Shown here: in pieces, positions 1-8,048 of the stretch
How positions within the stretch are numbered: the first letter of the stretch is position 1
Layout of the letters: every line of letters begins with the position of its first letter
NCBI RefSeq assembly: GCF_900302505.1
Contig: NZ_OMOJ01000001.1
Span: forward strand, 372,001 to 436,000
Length of the DNA: 64,000 bases
DNA from: Pseudoprimorskyibacter insulae
GTDB taxonomy: Bacteria > Pseudomonadota > Alphaproteobacteria > Rhodobacterales > Rhodobacteraceae
Direction of reading: 5' to 3'
Notes under the pieces: generated by a model
Database searches by the model: none
Seen by the model: the letters and a program-made list of their open reading frames with translations, nothing else
What the model was told of the DNA's origin: nothing
Made by a program: the position numbers and the translations under genes

Positions 1-1
1 G

Positions 2-250
2 CGGGCTGCCTTGGCGCGCGCGCTGATTATGTCGCCCGATGTGATCTTGGCGGATGAACCGACAGGCAACGTCGATTGGGAAATGTCGCAACGCCTGCTG
101 CGCCTGTTGGTCGAGCTGAACAAGATGGGCAAGACGGTGATGATTGCCACCCACGATCTGGCCTTGATCCGCGCCGCCAAAAGCCAGGTGCAGGCGCGGG
201 TGCTGCGCATTTCGAACCGCCGGTTGCAATTGGCGGGGGCGGATCTGTGA
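2..250 (+). CDS. ftsE: Cell division ATP-binding protein FtsE (C-terminal part; starts before window)
   Basis: The frame is open from the left edge, so only the last 82 codons are present. It contains the end of an ABC ATPase: an RAALARAL stretch that normally follows the signature motif, a Walker B segment VILADEPTGNVD, and the H-loop in IATHD. FtsE is the cytoplasmic ATPase that works with membrane protein FtsX to regulate peptidoglycan hydrolysis at division. The identity rests mainly on the next gene being ftsX, whose GTG start overlaps the ftsE stop by 4 bp (GTGA), a usual sign of translational coupling. The final residues are basic and then short, as in FtsE rather than in larger exporters. 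Confidence 0.85.
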   Translation, partial: RAALARALIMSPDVILADEPTGNVDWEMSQRLLRLLVELNKMGKTVMIATHDLALIRAAKSQVQARVLRISNRRLQLAGADL

Positions 251-1152
251 AAAACGTGATCAGCAATGTCCTAGCCGTTTTCACCGCCCATGGGTCGTCT
301 GACCGGGTGGTGCCGCCGACCGGGTTCACTGCGCGTCTGACTGTGTTCACAGCCGCGGCAATGGCGCTTCTGGCGGTGTTCGCGCTGGCCTTGGCGCTGG
401 CGTCTGGGCGTCTGGCGCGTCAATGGGGCAATGAATTGGCCCGCACCTCCACCGTGCGCATATCCGCCCCTGCCGAACAGATGGCCGAACAGACGGCAAT
501 CGCGCTGCGCGTTCTGCAAACCACGCCCGGCGTGGCTGAAGCCCGCGCCCTGAGCGCTGAGGAACAACAGGCCCTGCTGGAACCATGGTTTGGTCCTGAT
601 CTGCCGGTGGCGAACCTGCCGATCCCGCAACTGATTGATATCGTTGAAACCGGTGATGGCTATGACAGCGCGGGCCTGCGCCTGCGCCTCAGTGCCGAGG
701 TGCCGGGCGCGGTTCTGGATGACCACACCCGCTGGCGCAAACCGCTGGTGTCCGCTGCGGCCCGGCTGCGGCTTTTGGGCTGGATGTCGATCCTGCTGAT
801 TGGCGGGACCATGGCCGCCATGGTGACACTTGCTGCCAATGCGGCGCTGGCAGCCAATGCGCAGGTGATCGCCGTGCTGCGGTTGGTCGGCGCCAAGGAT
901 GACTATATCGCGGCGGCCTTTGTGCGCCGCTTCACCCTGCGGGCCTTGGCTGGGGCGGGCATCGGTACGGTTGTCGGGATGCTGGCCATCCTGATCCTGC
1001 CCAGCACTGGCGAGACCGAAGGCTTTCTTACTGGCATTGGCTTCCGCGGATCGCACTGGATCTGGCCGATGCTGATCCCGCCATTGACCGGAGCCGTGGC
1101 CTTTGCCGCAACACAGATGGCTGCAAAACGCGTTCTGGGGGCGCTGCGCTAA
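247..1152 (+). CDS. ftsX: Cell division protein FtsX (ABC-type permease)
   Basis: A 301-residue membrane protein. I placed the start at the GTG overlapping the ftsE stop, although an open frame continues upstream inside ftsE. The layout fits FtsX: a short cytoplasmic N-terminus, a first hydrophobic segment near residues 37-57 (LTVFTAAAMALLAVFALALA), a periplasmic domain of about 110 residues, then three hydrophobic segments in the C-terminal half (around WMSILLIGGTMAAMVTLAAN, the AGAGIGTVVGMLAILILP region, and the end). The sequence VLRLVGAKDDYI before the second-last segment is the conserved cytoplasmic coupling region. FtsX with FtsE transmits ATP hydrolysis to periplasmic amidase activators. 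It overlaps the next gene by one base (TAATG). Confidence 0.88.
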   Translation: MKNVISNVLAVFTAHGSSDRVVPPTGFTARLTVFTAAAMALLAVFALALALASGRLARQWGNELARTSTVRISAPAEQMAEQTAIALRVLQTTPGVAEARALSAEEQQALLEPWFGPDLPVANLPIPQLIDIVETGDGYDSAGLRLRLSAEVPGAVLDDHTRWRKPLVSAAARLRLLGWMSILLIGGTMAAMVTLAANAALAANAQVIAVLRLVGAKDDYIAAAFVRRFTLRALAGAGIGTVVGMLAILILPSTGETEGFLTGIGFRGSHWIWPMLIPPLTGAVAFAATQMAAKRVLGALR

Positions 1153-1895
1153 TGAGATATGCAATTCAGTGGCTGCGGTCGGTGGTCTTCATTGTCCAGA
1201 TGTATGTGATGATGCTGTTGATGGGGATTGCATTTCTGCCGTGGGCCTTGCTTTCGCGCAATGGCGCAGTGCAGGCGGGGCGGACCTATTGCAAATACGT
1301 CTGCTGGTCCGCCGGATGGATGGTTGGCCTGAAAACCGAAGTGCGCGGCACGCCCCCCAGGGATGAGGTCATGGTCGCCTCCAAGCACCAGTCCTTTCTC
1401 GATATCATCATGATTTTCGGCGCGGTTCCGTCCGGCAAGTTCATCATGAAAAAGGAACTGCTTTGGGCGCCGGTTCTTGGCCAATACGCGATCAAGATGG
1501 GCTGTGTTGCTGTCGACCGCGGCAAGCGCGGCGCAGCCATTCAAAAAATGCTGGCAGATGTCAAAGCAGGCGCGGCCCAGCCCGGCCAGCTGATCATCTA
1601 CCCGCAAGGCACCCGCGTCCTGCCCGGCGTAAAGAAACCCTATAAAGTGGGCGCCGCCGCGCTCTATTCGCAGCTTGGACAAGACTGCGTGCCTGTGGCC
1701 ACCAATGTTGGCCTGTTCTGGCCGCGCAAAGGGATCTACCGAAAGCCCGGTCTTGCGGTTGTGGAATTCCTGCCGCGCATCCCAGCGGGCCTATCCCACG
1801 AAGACTTCCTGGCCAAATTGGAAGACGAGGTCGAAACTGCCTCTGAGGCGCTTCTGCATGAGGGTGGATTTTATGACAAAGATTCAAACACTTGA
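1152..1895 (+). CDS. plsC: 1-acyl-sn-glycerol-3-phosphate acyltransferase (PlsC family)
   Basis: A 247-residue lysophospholipid acyltransferase. It has an N-terminal hydrophobic anchor (residues about 8-32), the acyltransferase motif I HQSFLD (HxxxxD catalytic pair) near residue 80, and motif III YPQGTR near residue 155, a variant of the usual EGTR. The reaction is transfer of an acyl group to lysophosphatidic acid to make phosphatidic acid at the inner membrane. The ATG shares one base with the ftsX stop, so it is probably co-translated with ftsEX; this ftsX-plsC order is, from memory, common in Rhodobacterales. Its 3' end overlaps the next reading frame by 23 bp. Substrate (acyl-CoA or acyl-ACP) cannot be told from the sequence. 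Confidence 0.85.
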   Translation: MRYAIQWLRSVVFIVQMYVMMLLMGIAFLPWALLSRNGAVQAGRTYCKYVCWSAGWMVGLKTEVRGTPPRDEVMVASKHQSFLDIIMIFGAVPSGKFIMKKELLWAPVLGQYAIKMGCVAVDRGKRGAAIQKMLADVKAGAAQPGQLIIYPQGTRVLPGVKKPYKVGAAALYSQLGQDCVPVATNVGLFWPRKGIYRKPGLAVVEFLPRIPAGLSHEDFLAKLEDEVETASEALLHEGGFYDKDSNT

Positions 1896-2475
1896 GGCGC
1901 TGACCGCCCTTTATTCGGACCCGGTCCCGGCCTCGATCAGCAAGGTCGCCCATCACATCACACCGATGTATGGCAAATGGATCGAAGGCGCGCGGTTCTG
2001 CATCCTCAGCACGGTCGGACCGAACGGCGTCCACGGCACGCCGCGCGGCGATGACGGCCCGGTGGTGCGCATTCAGGACAGCCGCACGCTGCTGATGCCC
2101 GACTGGAAGGGTAACAATCGCCTTGATGCGCTGCGCGATATCGTGGCCGATCCCCGTATCGCCCTGTTGTTTATGGTGCCGGGCAGCAAAACCACGGTTC
2201 GCGTCAACGGCACGGCCTATCTGACCACCGACGAAGACTTGCGCCGCAGCTTCGAACACAAGGGCCAATTGCCAACGCTTGTCTTGGTGGTCGAGGTGTC
2301 CGAGGTCTATTCCCAATGCGCCAAAGCGGTCATGCGCTCGGGCCTCTGGATTCGCGATGACGCGGCCACCGTCCCAACCATGGGCGATATCCTGGCCGAG
2401 ATGACCAAGGGCGACATGGGCGGCCCAGAGTATGACGCCACCTATGAAGAAAAGGCGATCCCGCGCCTTTGGTGA
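1873..2475 (+). CDS. Pyridoxamine 5'-phosphate oxidase family flavin protein
   Basis: A 200-residue protein of the split-barrel FMN-binding superfamily. The recognisable region is near residues 30-90: a WIEGARFCILSTVGPNG strand, HGTPRGDDG, then LLMPDWKGNNRLDALRDI, which is the FMN-phosphate-binding pattern of this family, followed by DPRIALLFMVPG. The chosen ATG lies within the end of plsC (23-bp overlap) with a GGGTGG stretch upstream; a longer open frame upstream lies wholly inside plsC and is rejected. It is the fourth gene in an overlapping string after ftsE, ftsX and plsC. Its substrate is unknown; family members act on pyridoxamine phosphate, F420 or general nitro/quinone compounds, so I do not assign pdxH. 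Confidence 0.75.
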   Translation: MTKIQTLEALTALYSDPVPASISKVAHHITPMYGKWIEGARFCILSTVGPNGVHGTPRGDDGPVVRIQDSRTLLMPDWKGNNRLDALRDIVADPRIALLFMVPGSKTTVRVNGTAYLTTDEDLRRSFEHKGQLPTLVLVVEVSEVYSQCAKAVMRSGLWIRDDAATVPTMGDILAEMTKGDMGGPEYDATYEEKAIPRLW

Positions 2476-2565
2476 GCGCACATCGCTTGTGCAACGATGC
2501 ACCGACCATGCGGGCGTGGCGCTGCGTTCTATCCTGTGAACCGCAGCAAAACAGGACATCTCCTC

Positions 2566-3399
2566 ATGATCCGCTCCGCAAACTTGAACCGCCGCAGCCT
2601 TCTGGCCGGCTTTGCCGCCTCGCCCGTGGTGGCCGCAGGCATCGGCGCATTTCCCAGCGCCGCCCGCTCTGAGGCCGCAACCGCTGGCCTGATAAGCCCC
2701 AACGTCTGCATGGTCCTGCCCGAAGTGACCGAAGGCCCCTATTACTTTGACCCCGAACTGGTCCGCGCCGATATCACCGAAGGCAAACCCGGCATCCCGC
2801 TAAAAATGCAGCTTCAGGTCGTCAGTGCCGATTGCACGCCGATCCCCGGCGCACGCGTCGATATCTGGCACTGCGATGCGCTGGGCAATTATTCGGGCTA
2901 CAAAAGCCAAGGCAGCGACGGCACCAATGACACCAGCGGCGAAACCTTCCTGCGCGGCACGCTGATGACAGACGACAGCGGCATTGCCGCATTCACCACG
3001 ATCTACCCCGGCTGGTATCGCGGCCGCACCACGCATATCCACTACAAGGTCTTTCTGGATGAGCGCACGGTGCTGACCAGCCAGATCTTCTTCCCCGATG
3101 CGCTAAGCGAATACCTGTTCCAGAACACCGCCCCCTATAACGAACGCACCGCCAATCGCGACACGACCAACGCCAATGACGGCATTGCCAAACAAGTGGG
3201 CGAGGGTGGCTATGCGGCGATCCGCGAACAATATGGCTATTACGATGCGGCATTGGTGGTCGGCGTGGATGACACCGCCACGTCAACCCAGTCCATGATG
3301 CCGCCGATGGGCGACCGACCCGCTGGCCCGCCCCCAAGCGGCGCAAGCGGTGCGACCTCTGGCCAAGCAGCGGTCTATATCCCCGGCAAAGACGCCTGA
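2566..3399 (+). CDS. Tat-exported intradiol ring-cleavage dioxygenase-like protein
   Basis: A 277-residue protein. The start used is the ATG preceded by ACAGGA, giving an N-terminus with a twin-arginine signal (NRRSLLAGFAASP, then an alanine-rich segment and a likely cleavage site near ARSEA). The mature part is a protocatechuate-3,4-dioxygenase-type beta barrel: EGPYYFD carries the first iron-ligand tyrosine, GARVDIWHCDALGNYSGY is the characteristic intradiol strand, and YPGWYRGRTTHIHYKVF supplies the second tyrosine and the two histidines. All four Fe(III) ligands therefore appear present. The C-terminus is a proline/glycine/serine-rich tail. Catabolic intradiol enzymes are cytoplasmic, so the exported form suggests action on an extracellular or periplasmic catechol; the substrate is unknown. 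It stands alone and ends at a terminator. Confidence 0.8.
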   Translation: MIRSANLNRRSLLAGFAASPVVAAGIGAFPSAARSEAATAGLISPNVCMVLPEVTEGPYYFDPELVRADITEGKPGIPLKMQLQVVSADCTPIPGARVDIWHCDALGNYSGYKSQGSDGTNDTSGETFLRGTLMTDDSGIAAFTTIYPGWYRGRTTHIHYKVFLDERTVLTSQIFFPDALSEYLFQNTAPYNERTANRDTTNANDGIAKQVGEGGYAAIREQYGYYDAALVVGVDDTATSTQSMMPPMGDRPAGPPPSGASGATSGQAAVYIPGKDA

Positions 3400-3421
3400 C
3401 CAACAACGCCCAAGCCAGCAA

Positions 3422-3449
3422 AAAGGGCGCAGCCTGCGCCGCGCCCTTT
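3422..3449. terminator. Bidirectional terminator between the dioxygenase-like gene and lpdA
   Basis: Arms AAAGGGCGC (3422-3430) and GCGCCCTTT (3441-3449) pair perfectly around a 10-base loop and are followed by a T-rich stretch on the + strand. It can serve the + strand dioxygenase gene and the minus-strand lpdA, which converge here. Confidence 0.8.
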
Positions 3450-3503
3450 CATCTTTCTCATAAATACTCAAAACCAGCGCCGCCGTTGCGGCAGCGCCGA
3501 AGC

Positions 3504-4898
3504 TCACATGTGAATCGCGCCGTCGCCGCAGGCCAGCGCCGCTTCGCGCACAGCTTCCGAGAAGGTCGGGTGCGCGTGGCAGGTCAGCGCCACGTCTTCC
3601 GCAGATGCACCGAATTCCATCGCAACGCAGATCTCGTGGATCAGATCGCCAGCGCCCGGCCCGATGATGTGGCAACCCAGCACGCGGTCGGTTTCCTTGT
3701 CGGCCAGCAGTTTGACGAAACCATCGCCCTGAAACACGGCCTTGGCGCGGGCGTTGCCCATAAAGCTGAACTTGCCGACTTTGTAGGCGCGGCCTTCGGC
3801 TTTTAGCTGGTCTTCGGTGGCTCCGACCGAGGCAACCTCGGGCGCGGTGTAGATCACGCCGGGGATCACGTCATAGTTCACGTGGCCATGCTTGCCAGCG
3901 ATCACTTCGGCGGCGGCCATGCCTTCGTCTTCGGCTTTGTGGGCCAGCATCGGGCCTTCGATCGCGTCGCCAATGGCATAGATGCCCGGCACGTTGGTGC
4001 GCCAGTGGCCATCGGTCTTGATCTGGCCGCGCGGGGTCATTTCGACGCCAAGCGCCTCAAGGCCCAGACCGTCAGTATAGGGCTTGCGGCCTGTGGCGAC
4101 CAGCACGACATCGGCTTCCACAGTGGCTTCGCTGTTGTCTTTGCGGTTGGTGTAGGTGACTTTGGCCTTGGTCTTGGAGGCTTCGACCTTCGACACGGCC
4201 GCGCCCAGAACGAATTCCAAGCCCTGCTTTTTCAGCAGCTTCAGGAATTGCTTCTGAACTTCGCCATCCATGCCCGGCGTGATGAAATCGAGATATTCGA
4301 TCACCGTCACATCCACGCCCAGACGTTTATAGACCGAACCCATTTCCAGACCGATCACGCCTGCGCCGATGACAACCATCTTCTTTGGGATCTTCGGCAG
4401 GCTCAGTGCGCCGGTCGAGGTCACGACGACTTTTTCGTCGATGGTCACATCGGCACCCGGCACCGACGACGGCTCAGACCCCGATGCGATGATGATGTTC
4501 TTGGCTTCGTGCACTTCGTCGCCAACCTTGACCTTACCGGCCTCAGGGATCGAGCCCCAGCCTTTCAGCCAGTCGATCTTGTTCTTTTTGAACAGGAATT
4601 CGATGCCCTTGGTGTTGCCGTCGATGACGTCCTGTTTGTAGGTCTGCATCTGCGTCCAATCGACGGTCGGTGCTTTGACCTTCAGGCCCATGGTGCCAAA
4701 GTTATGCTCGGCCTCGTGCAGGCTGTGGGTTGCGTGCAGCAGCGCCTTGGACGGGATACAGCCGACGTTCAGGCAGGTGCCGCCAAGGGTTTCACGCCCT
4801 TCAACGCAGGCCGTTTTCAGGCCCAGCTGGGCGCAGCGGATGGCTGCCACATAGCCGCCGGGGCCTGCCCCGATCACGATGACGTCATATTGTGCCAT
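3504..4898 (-). CDS. lpdA: Dihydrolipoyl dehydrogenase (E3 of 2-oxoglutarate dehydrogenase)
   Basis: A 464-residue flavoprotein disulfide reductase that reoxidises dihydrolipoamide with NAD+. Visible parts in order: FAD-binding [13 protein letters not shown] at the N-terminus, the redox-active disulfide [16 protein letters not shown], the NAD-binding [14 protein letters not shown] near residue 180, a second FAD segment [22 protein letters not shown], and the C-terminal HAHPTFSE with the catalytic His-Glu pair. The ATG follows an AAAGGACC ribosome-binding site; an open extension upstream has no such site. It lies downstream of odhAB but behind a terminator (6511-6530) and two unrelated genes, so it may have its own promoter. 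A small GGGGC/GCCCC hairpin lies about 30-45 bases upstream of the start. Confidence 0.95.
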   Translation of the reverse strand: MAQYDVIVIGAGPGGYVAAIRCAQLGLKTACVEGRETLGGTCLNVGCIPSKALLHATHSLHEAEHNFGTMGLKVKAPTVDWTQMQTYKQDVIDGNTKGIEFLFKKNKIDWLKGWGSIPEAGKVKVGDEVHEAKNIIIASGSEPSSVPGADVTIDEKVVVTSTGALSLPKIPKKMVVIGAGVIGLEMGSVYKRLGVDVTVIEYLDFITPGMDGEVQKQFLKLLKKQGLEFVLGAAVSKVEASKTKAKVTYTNRKDNSEATVEADVVLVATGRKPYTDGLGLEALGVEMTPRGQIKTDGHWRTNVPGIYAIGDAIEGPMLAHKAEDEGMAAAEVIAGKHGHVNYDVIPGVIYTAPEVASVGATEDQLKAEGRAYKVGKFSFMGNARAKAVFQGDGFVKLLADKETDRVLGCHIIGPGAGDLIHEICVAMEFGASAEDVALTCHAHPTFSEAVREAALACGDGAIHM

Positions 4899-5009
4899 TT
4901 GATTGGTCCTTTTGTTGTTGCAGGGACTGGGGCTTTGCCCCGCATGGCCAACGGCCAAAGTGCCCTGACAGGGTATCATTAGATTGGAATGCGAAACAGG
5001 GACGCGCGG

Positions 5010-5399
5010 TCATATCAAAGCGGCCCCCAACATGATGACCGTGGCCAACAGACCGACGATCCAGATGTAACTGCGCCACGGCGACCAGCCAAAGACATAG
5101 GCCGGAACATAAAGCACCCGCGCCACCAGATAGAGCGCCGAGCAAAGCGCCGTCAGCCCGTTGCCCTGATCGGAATAGGTGATGACCATGACGGCAATGC
5201 CGAACAGGATCAGCCCTTCGAAATGGTTGTTCATCGCGCGTTGCAACCGGCCTGCGGTGCCCGTCAACTCGCGCGGTTCATCCCGAGGAGACAGGGCATA
5301 GCGCGTGCCGACCTGTCGCCGGGCGGTGATCGAATAGGCGATGAATTGCAGAACTTGCAGCAAGGCGGCCAAGGTCAGGGCGGTCAGTTCAGGTGTCAT
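5010..5399 (-). CDS. MAPEG family membrane protein
   Basis: A 129-residue protein with four predicted membrane segments: LTALTLAALLQVLQFIAYSI, a segment near LILFGIAVMVITY, ALYLVARVLYVPAYVFG, and a final WIVGLLATVIMLGAALI. The sequence GRLQRAMNNHFEGL after the first helix is the conserved MAPEG region (glutathione-binding Arg/Asn and Glu). MAPEG proteins are membrane glutathione transferases or eicosanoid-enzyme relatives; bacterial members have no settled role. The ATG overlaps the stop of the preceding glycosyltransferase (ATGA), so the two are translated from one message. The longer upstream start with a run of arginines is less likely. Confidence 0.8.
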   Translation of the reverse strand: MTPELTALTLAALLQVLQFIAYSITARRQVGTRYALSPRDEPRELTGTAGRLQRAMNNHFEGLILFGIAVMVITYSDQGNGLTALCSALYLVARVLYVPAYVFGWSPWRSYIWIVGLLATVIMLGAALI

Positions 5400-6355
5400 C
5401 TGGCGCCTCCTGCGACGGTCCATGCCTCAATCCGCTCGGGCGTCAGCAGCGCCGCGCGCCGGGCTGTGAACCAATCGTGGCAAGTGGCCTCGGCCTTGGC
5501 AATCGCGGGGATCATCCGCCAATCGGTCATCCGGCGCAGCACGGCACCGGCCTGACTGGACAGGCGCGTGACCGTCACGTCATTGCGGTTTGCCGCGCGA
5601 TACCAATGGCTGCCCAGATGGTATTTGCTGTCCGATTTGCCCTGCCCATCGCCCCGGTCGTTCTTCATCAAGAAGCAATCGGCCGACCGAACGGCATAGT
5701 GATAGATCTGCGCCGATTTGGCCCGTGCCGCCGGGTGATGCGGACGAAACCGTGCCGATTTCGGATGATAAAGCGTGTGGTTATAAAGCTCGGCCCCATC
5801 CGGCGACATCACGCGCGGTGCGTCAACCAGCGGTTCCAGCGGGTTGTGATCCGTGGCACGGGCAAAGCTGGCCGCTTTGAACAGGCATTTGAACTTGGTT
5901 TCGCCGGGGACAGGGGCGCGTTCGGCGCGGGTGTTGCGTTCGATCACCATGTCACCGGGGGACCAATGGGCCACGCCGCTGTCGCCAAAGGCCCGCCACG
6001 GGATTGGCACGCAATCGGCATCGCGGGTGCGCGCAAGCAAGTCGTTCAAGCTGTCGTTCAGGTACAGAAATTCATCGCTGTCGATGTGCAACACGTGGCC
6101 AATGCCGTCGTCGCGGCACAGGCGCAGCACATGATCCATGCCAGCATCCTGCGCGGGCGTTCCTGCCGGTACGGTCTGGCGGATATGGGTGATCAGACCC
6201 TCGGCCTGAAGCGCATCCAGCAGATCGTCCGACCCGTCGGTGCAATCATTGGTCACCACGATGACGCGGTCAAAGCCTAGCCCCAGATGATAGGCCAGCC
6301 ACTCCAACACGAAGATCCCTTCGTTGCGCATACATGAGGCGAGGGCGATGGTCAT
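5396..6355 (-). CDS. Glycosyltransferase family 2 protein (DUF4422/GT92-like, unknown acceptor)
   Basis: A 319-residue cytoplasmic protein. It opens with MTIALASCMRNEGIFVLEWLAYH, the usual start of family-2 enzymes that begin with a RNEG motif, followed by VIVVTNDCTDGSDDLLDAL and then HIDSDEFLYL, a DxD-type nucleotide-sugar-binding motif. GDSGVAHWSPGDMV and the basic C-terminal half are seen in the roseobacter group of such enzymes. Acceptor and sugar are unknown. The start is the ATG preceded by AGAGGCC; a longer open frame upstream has no support. It is immediately downstream of the odhB terminator and overlaps the MAPEG gene, which points to an operon with lpdA unrelated in function. Confidence 0.75.
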   Translation of the reverse strand: MTIALASCMRNEGIFVLEWLAYHLGLGFDRVIVVTNDCTDGSDDLLDALQAEGLITHIRQTVPAGTPAQDAGMDHVLRLCRDDGIGHVLHIDSDEFLYLNDSLNDLLARTRDADCVPIPWRAFGDSGVAHWSPGDMVIERNTRAERAPVPGETKFKCLFKAASFARATDHNPLEPLVDAPRVMSPDGAELYNHTLYHPKSARFRPHHPAARAKSAQIYHYAVRSADCFLMKNDRGDGQGKSDSKYHLGSHWYRAANRNDVTVTRLSSQAGAVLRRMTDWRMIPAIAKAEATCHDWFTARRAALLTPERIEAWTVAGGAR

Positions 6356-6510
6356 AGGAGGCCTCTGGCGACACGCGCGCGGGATATGCGGGAAATCATC
6401 GTCATGTCCGGTGGCGTTCGTTCGCGACGTCCTGTTTGGTGCTGGCCCCAGACAGGGGCACGTTGCGGTATTCAAATGTGGGCGCACATGGGGCGTAGCC
6501 TTTGGAAAAG

Positions 6511-6530
6511 GCGGGGCCGAAGCCCCGCCT
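6511..6530 (-). terminator. Terminator of the suc/odh operon
   Basis: Perfect 8-bp arms GGCGGGGC and GCCCCGCC flank a 4-base loop; on the minus strand the hairpin is followed by TTTTCC. It sits 7 bases after the odhB stop. The remainder of the 182-bp gap up to the glycosyltransferase shows no further clear signal. Confidence 0.8.
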
Positions 6531-6537
6531 GAACCGA

Positions 6538-8043
6538 TTACAGATCCATCAGCAGGCGGCGCGGATCTTCCAGCGCTTCCTTGACGCGGACCAGGAAGGT
6601 CACGGCGCCTTTGCCGTCGACGATGCGGTGATCGTAGGACAGGGCAAGGTACATCATCGGGCGGATCTTGATTTCGCCATTGATGACCATCGGGCGGTCC
6701 TGGATCTTGTGCATGCCGAGGATACCCGACTGCGGGGGGTTCAGGATCGGCGAGGACATCAGCGAGCCATACACACCACCGTTGGAAATGGTGAATGTGC
6801 CGCCCTGCATTTCGGCCATCGACAGCTTGCCGTCACGGGCGCGGCGGCCTTTTTCCGAAATGGCTTTCTCGATCTCGGCGAAGGACATCTGATCCGTATC
6901 ACGGATGACCGGAACCACCAGACCCTGCGGGGTGCCAGCGGCCACGCCCATGTGGACGAAGTTCTTGTAGACGATGTCGGTGCCGTCGATTTCGGCGTTC
7001 ACTTCCGGCACTTCTTTCAGCGCGTGGCAGCAGGCCTTGGTGAAGAACGACATAAAGCCCAGACGCACGCCGTGCTTCTTTTCGAACTGGTCTTTGTACT
7101 GGTTGCGCAGGGCCATCACCTCGGTCATGTCCACCTCGTTGTAGGTGGTCAGGATCGCGGCGGTGTTCTGGGCATCCTTCAGACGCTTGGCGATGGTCTG
7201 GCGCAGACGGGTCATCTTCACGCGTTCTTCGCGGGCGGCGTCATCGGCGGCCACAGGGGCGCGCGGCGCTGCGGCAACGGGCGCAGGGGCGGCCTTGGCA
7301 GCAGCGACAGCGGCAGCAACGTCGGTCTTGGTGGCGCGGCCATCGCGGCCCGTACCGGTCACGGCGTCGCGGCTAAGGCCGGCTTCTGCCATGGCTTTTT
7401 CAGCGGCGGGGCCGTCCTTGATGTCTTTGCCAGCGGCAGGTGCAGCAGCGGCAGCAGGGGCCGGGGCAGCCGCCGGAGCGGCAGCAACAGCACCTTCGCC
7501 AGCGCTGAGGATCGCCAGCTTGGCGGTCGCATCAACGGTATCGCCTTCCTTGGCGATGATCTCGGTCAGGATGCCAGCGGCGGGCGCGGGCACTTCGACC
7601 GATACCTTGTCGGTTTCCAGCTCGCACAGCATTTCGTCCTGCGCGACGGCATCGCCAACCTTTTTGAACCAGGTCGAAACGGTGGCTTCAGTCACCGATT
7701 CACCCAAGGTCGGAACCATCACGTCAACCGATTTGGCAGCGGCAGCCGGGGCAGCAGCGGGCGCTGCGGCAGGGGCGGCGGCAGGGGCAGGCGCGGCTGC
7801 GCTTGCGCCTTCGGCGATGGTGGCCAGCAGGGCATCGACGCCAACGGTGTCACCTTCGGCGGCGATGATGTCGGCCAGCGTACCAGCGGCGGGCGACGGC
7901 ACTTCGACGGTCACTTTGTCGGTTTCCAGCTCACACAGCATTTCGTCAACCGCGACGGCATCGCCGGGCTTTTTGAACCATGTTGCGACGGTGGCTTCGG
8001 TGACGGATTCGCCAAGGGTGGGGACGCGTACTTCGGTCGTCAT
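6538..8043 (-). CDS. sucB: Dihydrolipoyllysine succinyltransferase, E2 of 2-oxoglutarate dehydrogenase, with two lipoyl domains
   Basis: A 501-residue E2 subunit. Two nearly identical lipoyl domains are present: residues about 1-77 with the lipoylated Lys43 in [10 protein letters not shown], and about 104-180 with Lys146 in [10 protein letters not shown], joined by an Ala/Pro linker of about 25 residues. A peripheral subunit-binding domain follows near 215-250 ([20 protein letters not shown]), then the catalytic acyltransferase domain ending in [13 protein letters not shown] with the active-site His and Asp. E. coli SucB, at about 405 residues, has one lipoyl domain, so the extra length is fully explained by the duplication. 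The chosen ATG is 5 bp after the sucA stop. It passes succinyl groups from E1 to CoA. Confidence 0.95.
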   Translation of the reverse strand: MTTEVRVPTLGESVTEATVATWFKKPGDAVAVDEMLCELETDKVTVEVPSPAAGTLADIIAAEGDTVGVDALLATIAEGASAAAPAPAAAPAAAPAAAPAAAAKSVDVMVPTLGESVTEATVSTWFKKVGDAVAQDEMLCELETDKVSVEVPAPAAGILTEIIAKEGDTVDATAKLAILSAGEGAVAAAPAAAPAPAAAAAPAAGKDIKDGPAAEKAMAEAGLSRDAVTGTGRDGRATKTDVAAAVAAAKAAPAPVAAAPRAPVAADDAAREERVKMTRLRQTIAKRLKDAQNTAAILTTYNEVDMTEVMALRNQYKDQFEKKHGVRLGFMSFFTKACCHALKEVPEVNAEIDGTDIVYKNFVHMGVAAGTPQGLVVPVIRDTDQMSFAEIEKAISEKGRRARDGKLSMAEMQGGTFTISNGGVYGSLMSSPILNPPQSGILGMHKIQDRPMVINGEIKIRPMMYLALSYDHRIVDGKGAVTFLVRVKEALEDPRRLLMDL

Positions 8044-8048
8044 TGGTC

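Noticed and set aside
7440-7800. Low-complexity repeats in sucB looking like a DNA repeat
   Set aside because: They encode the flexible Ala/Pro linkers between E2 domains, an expected feature.
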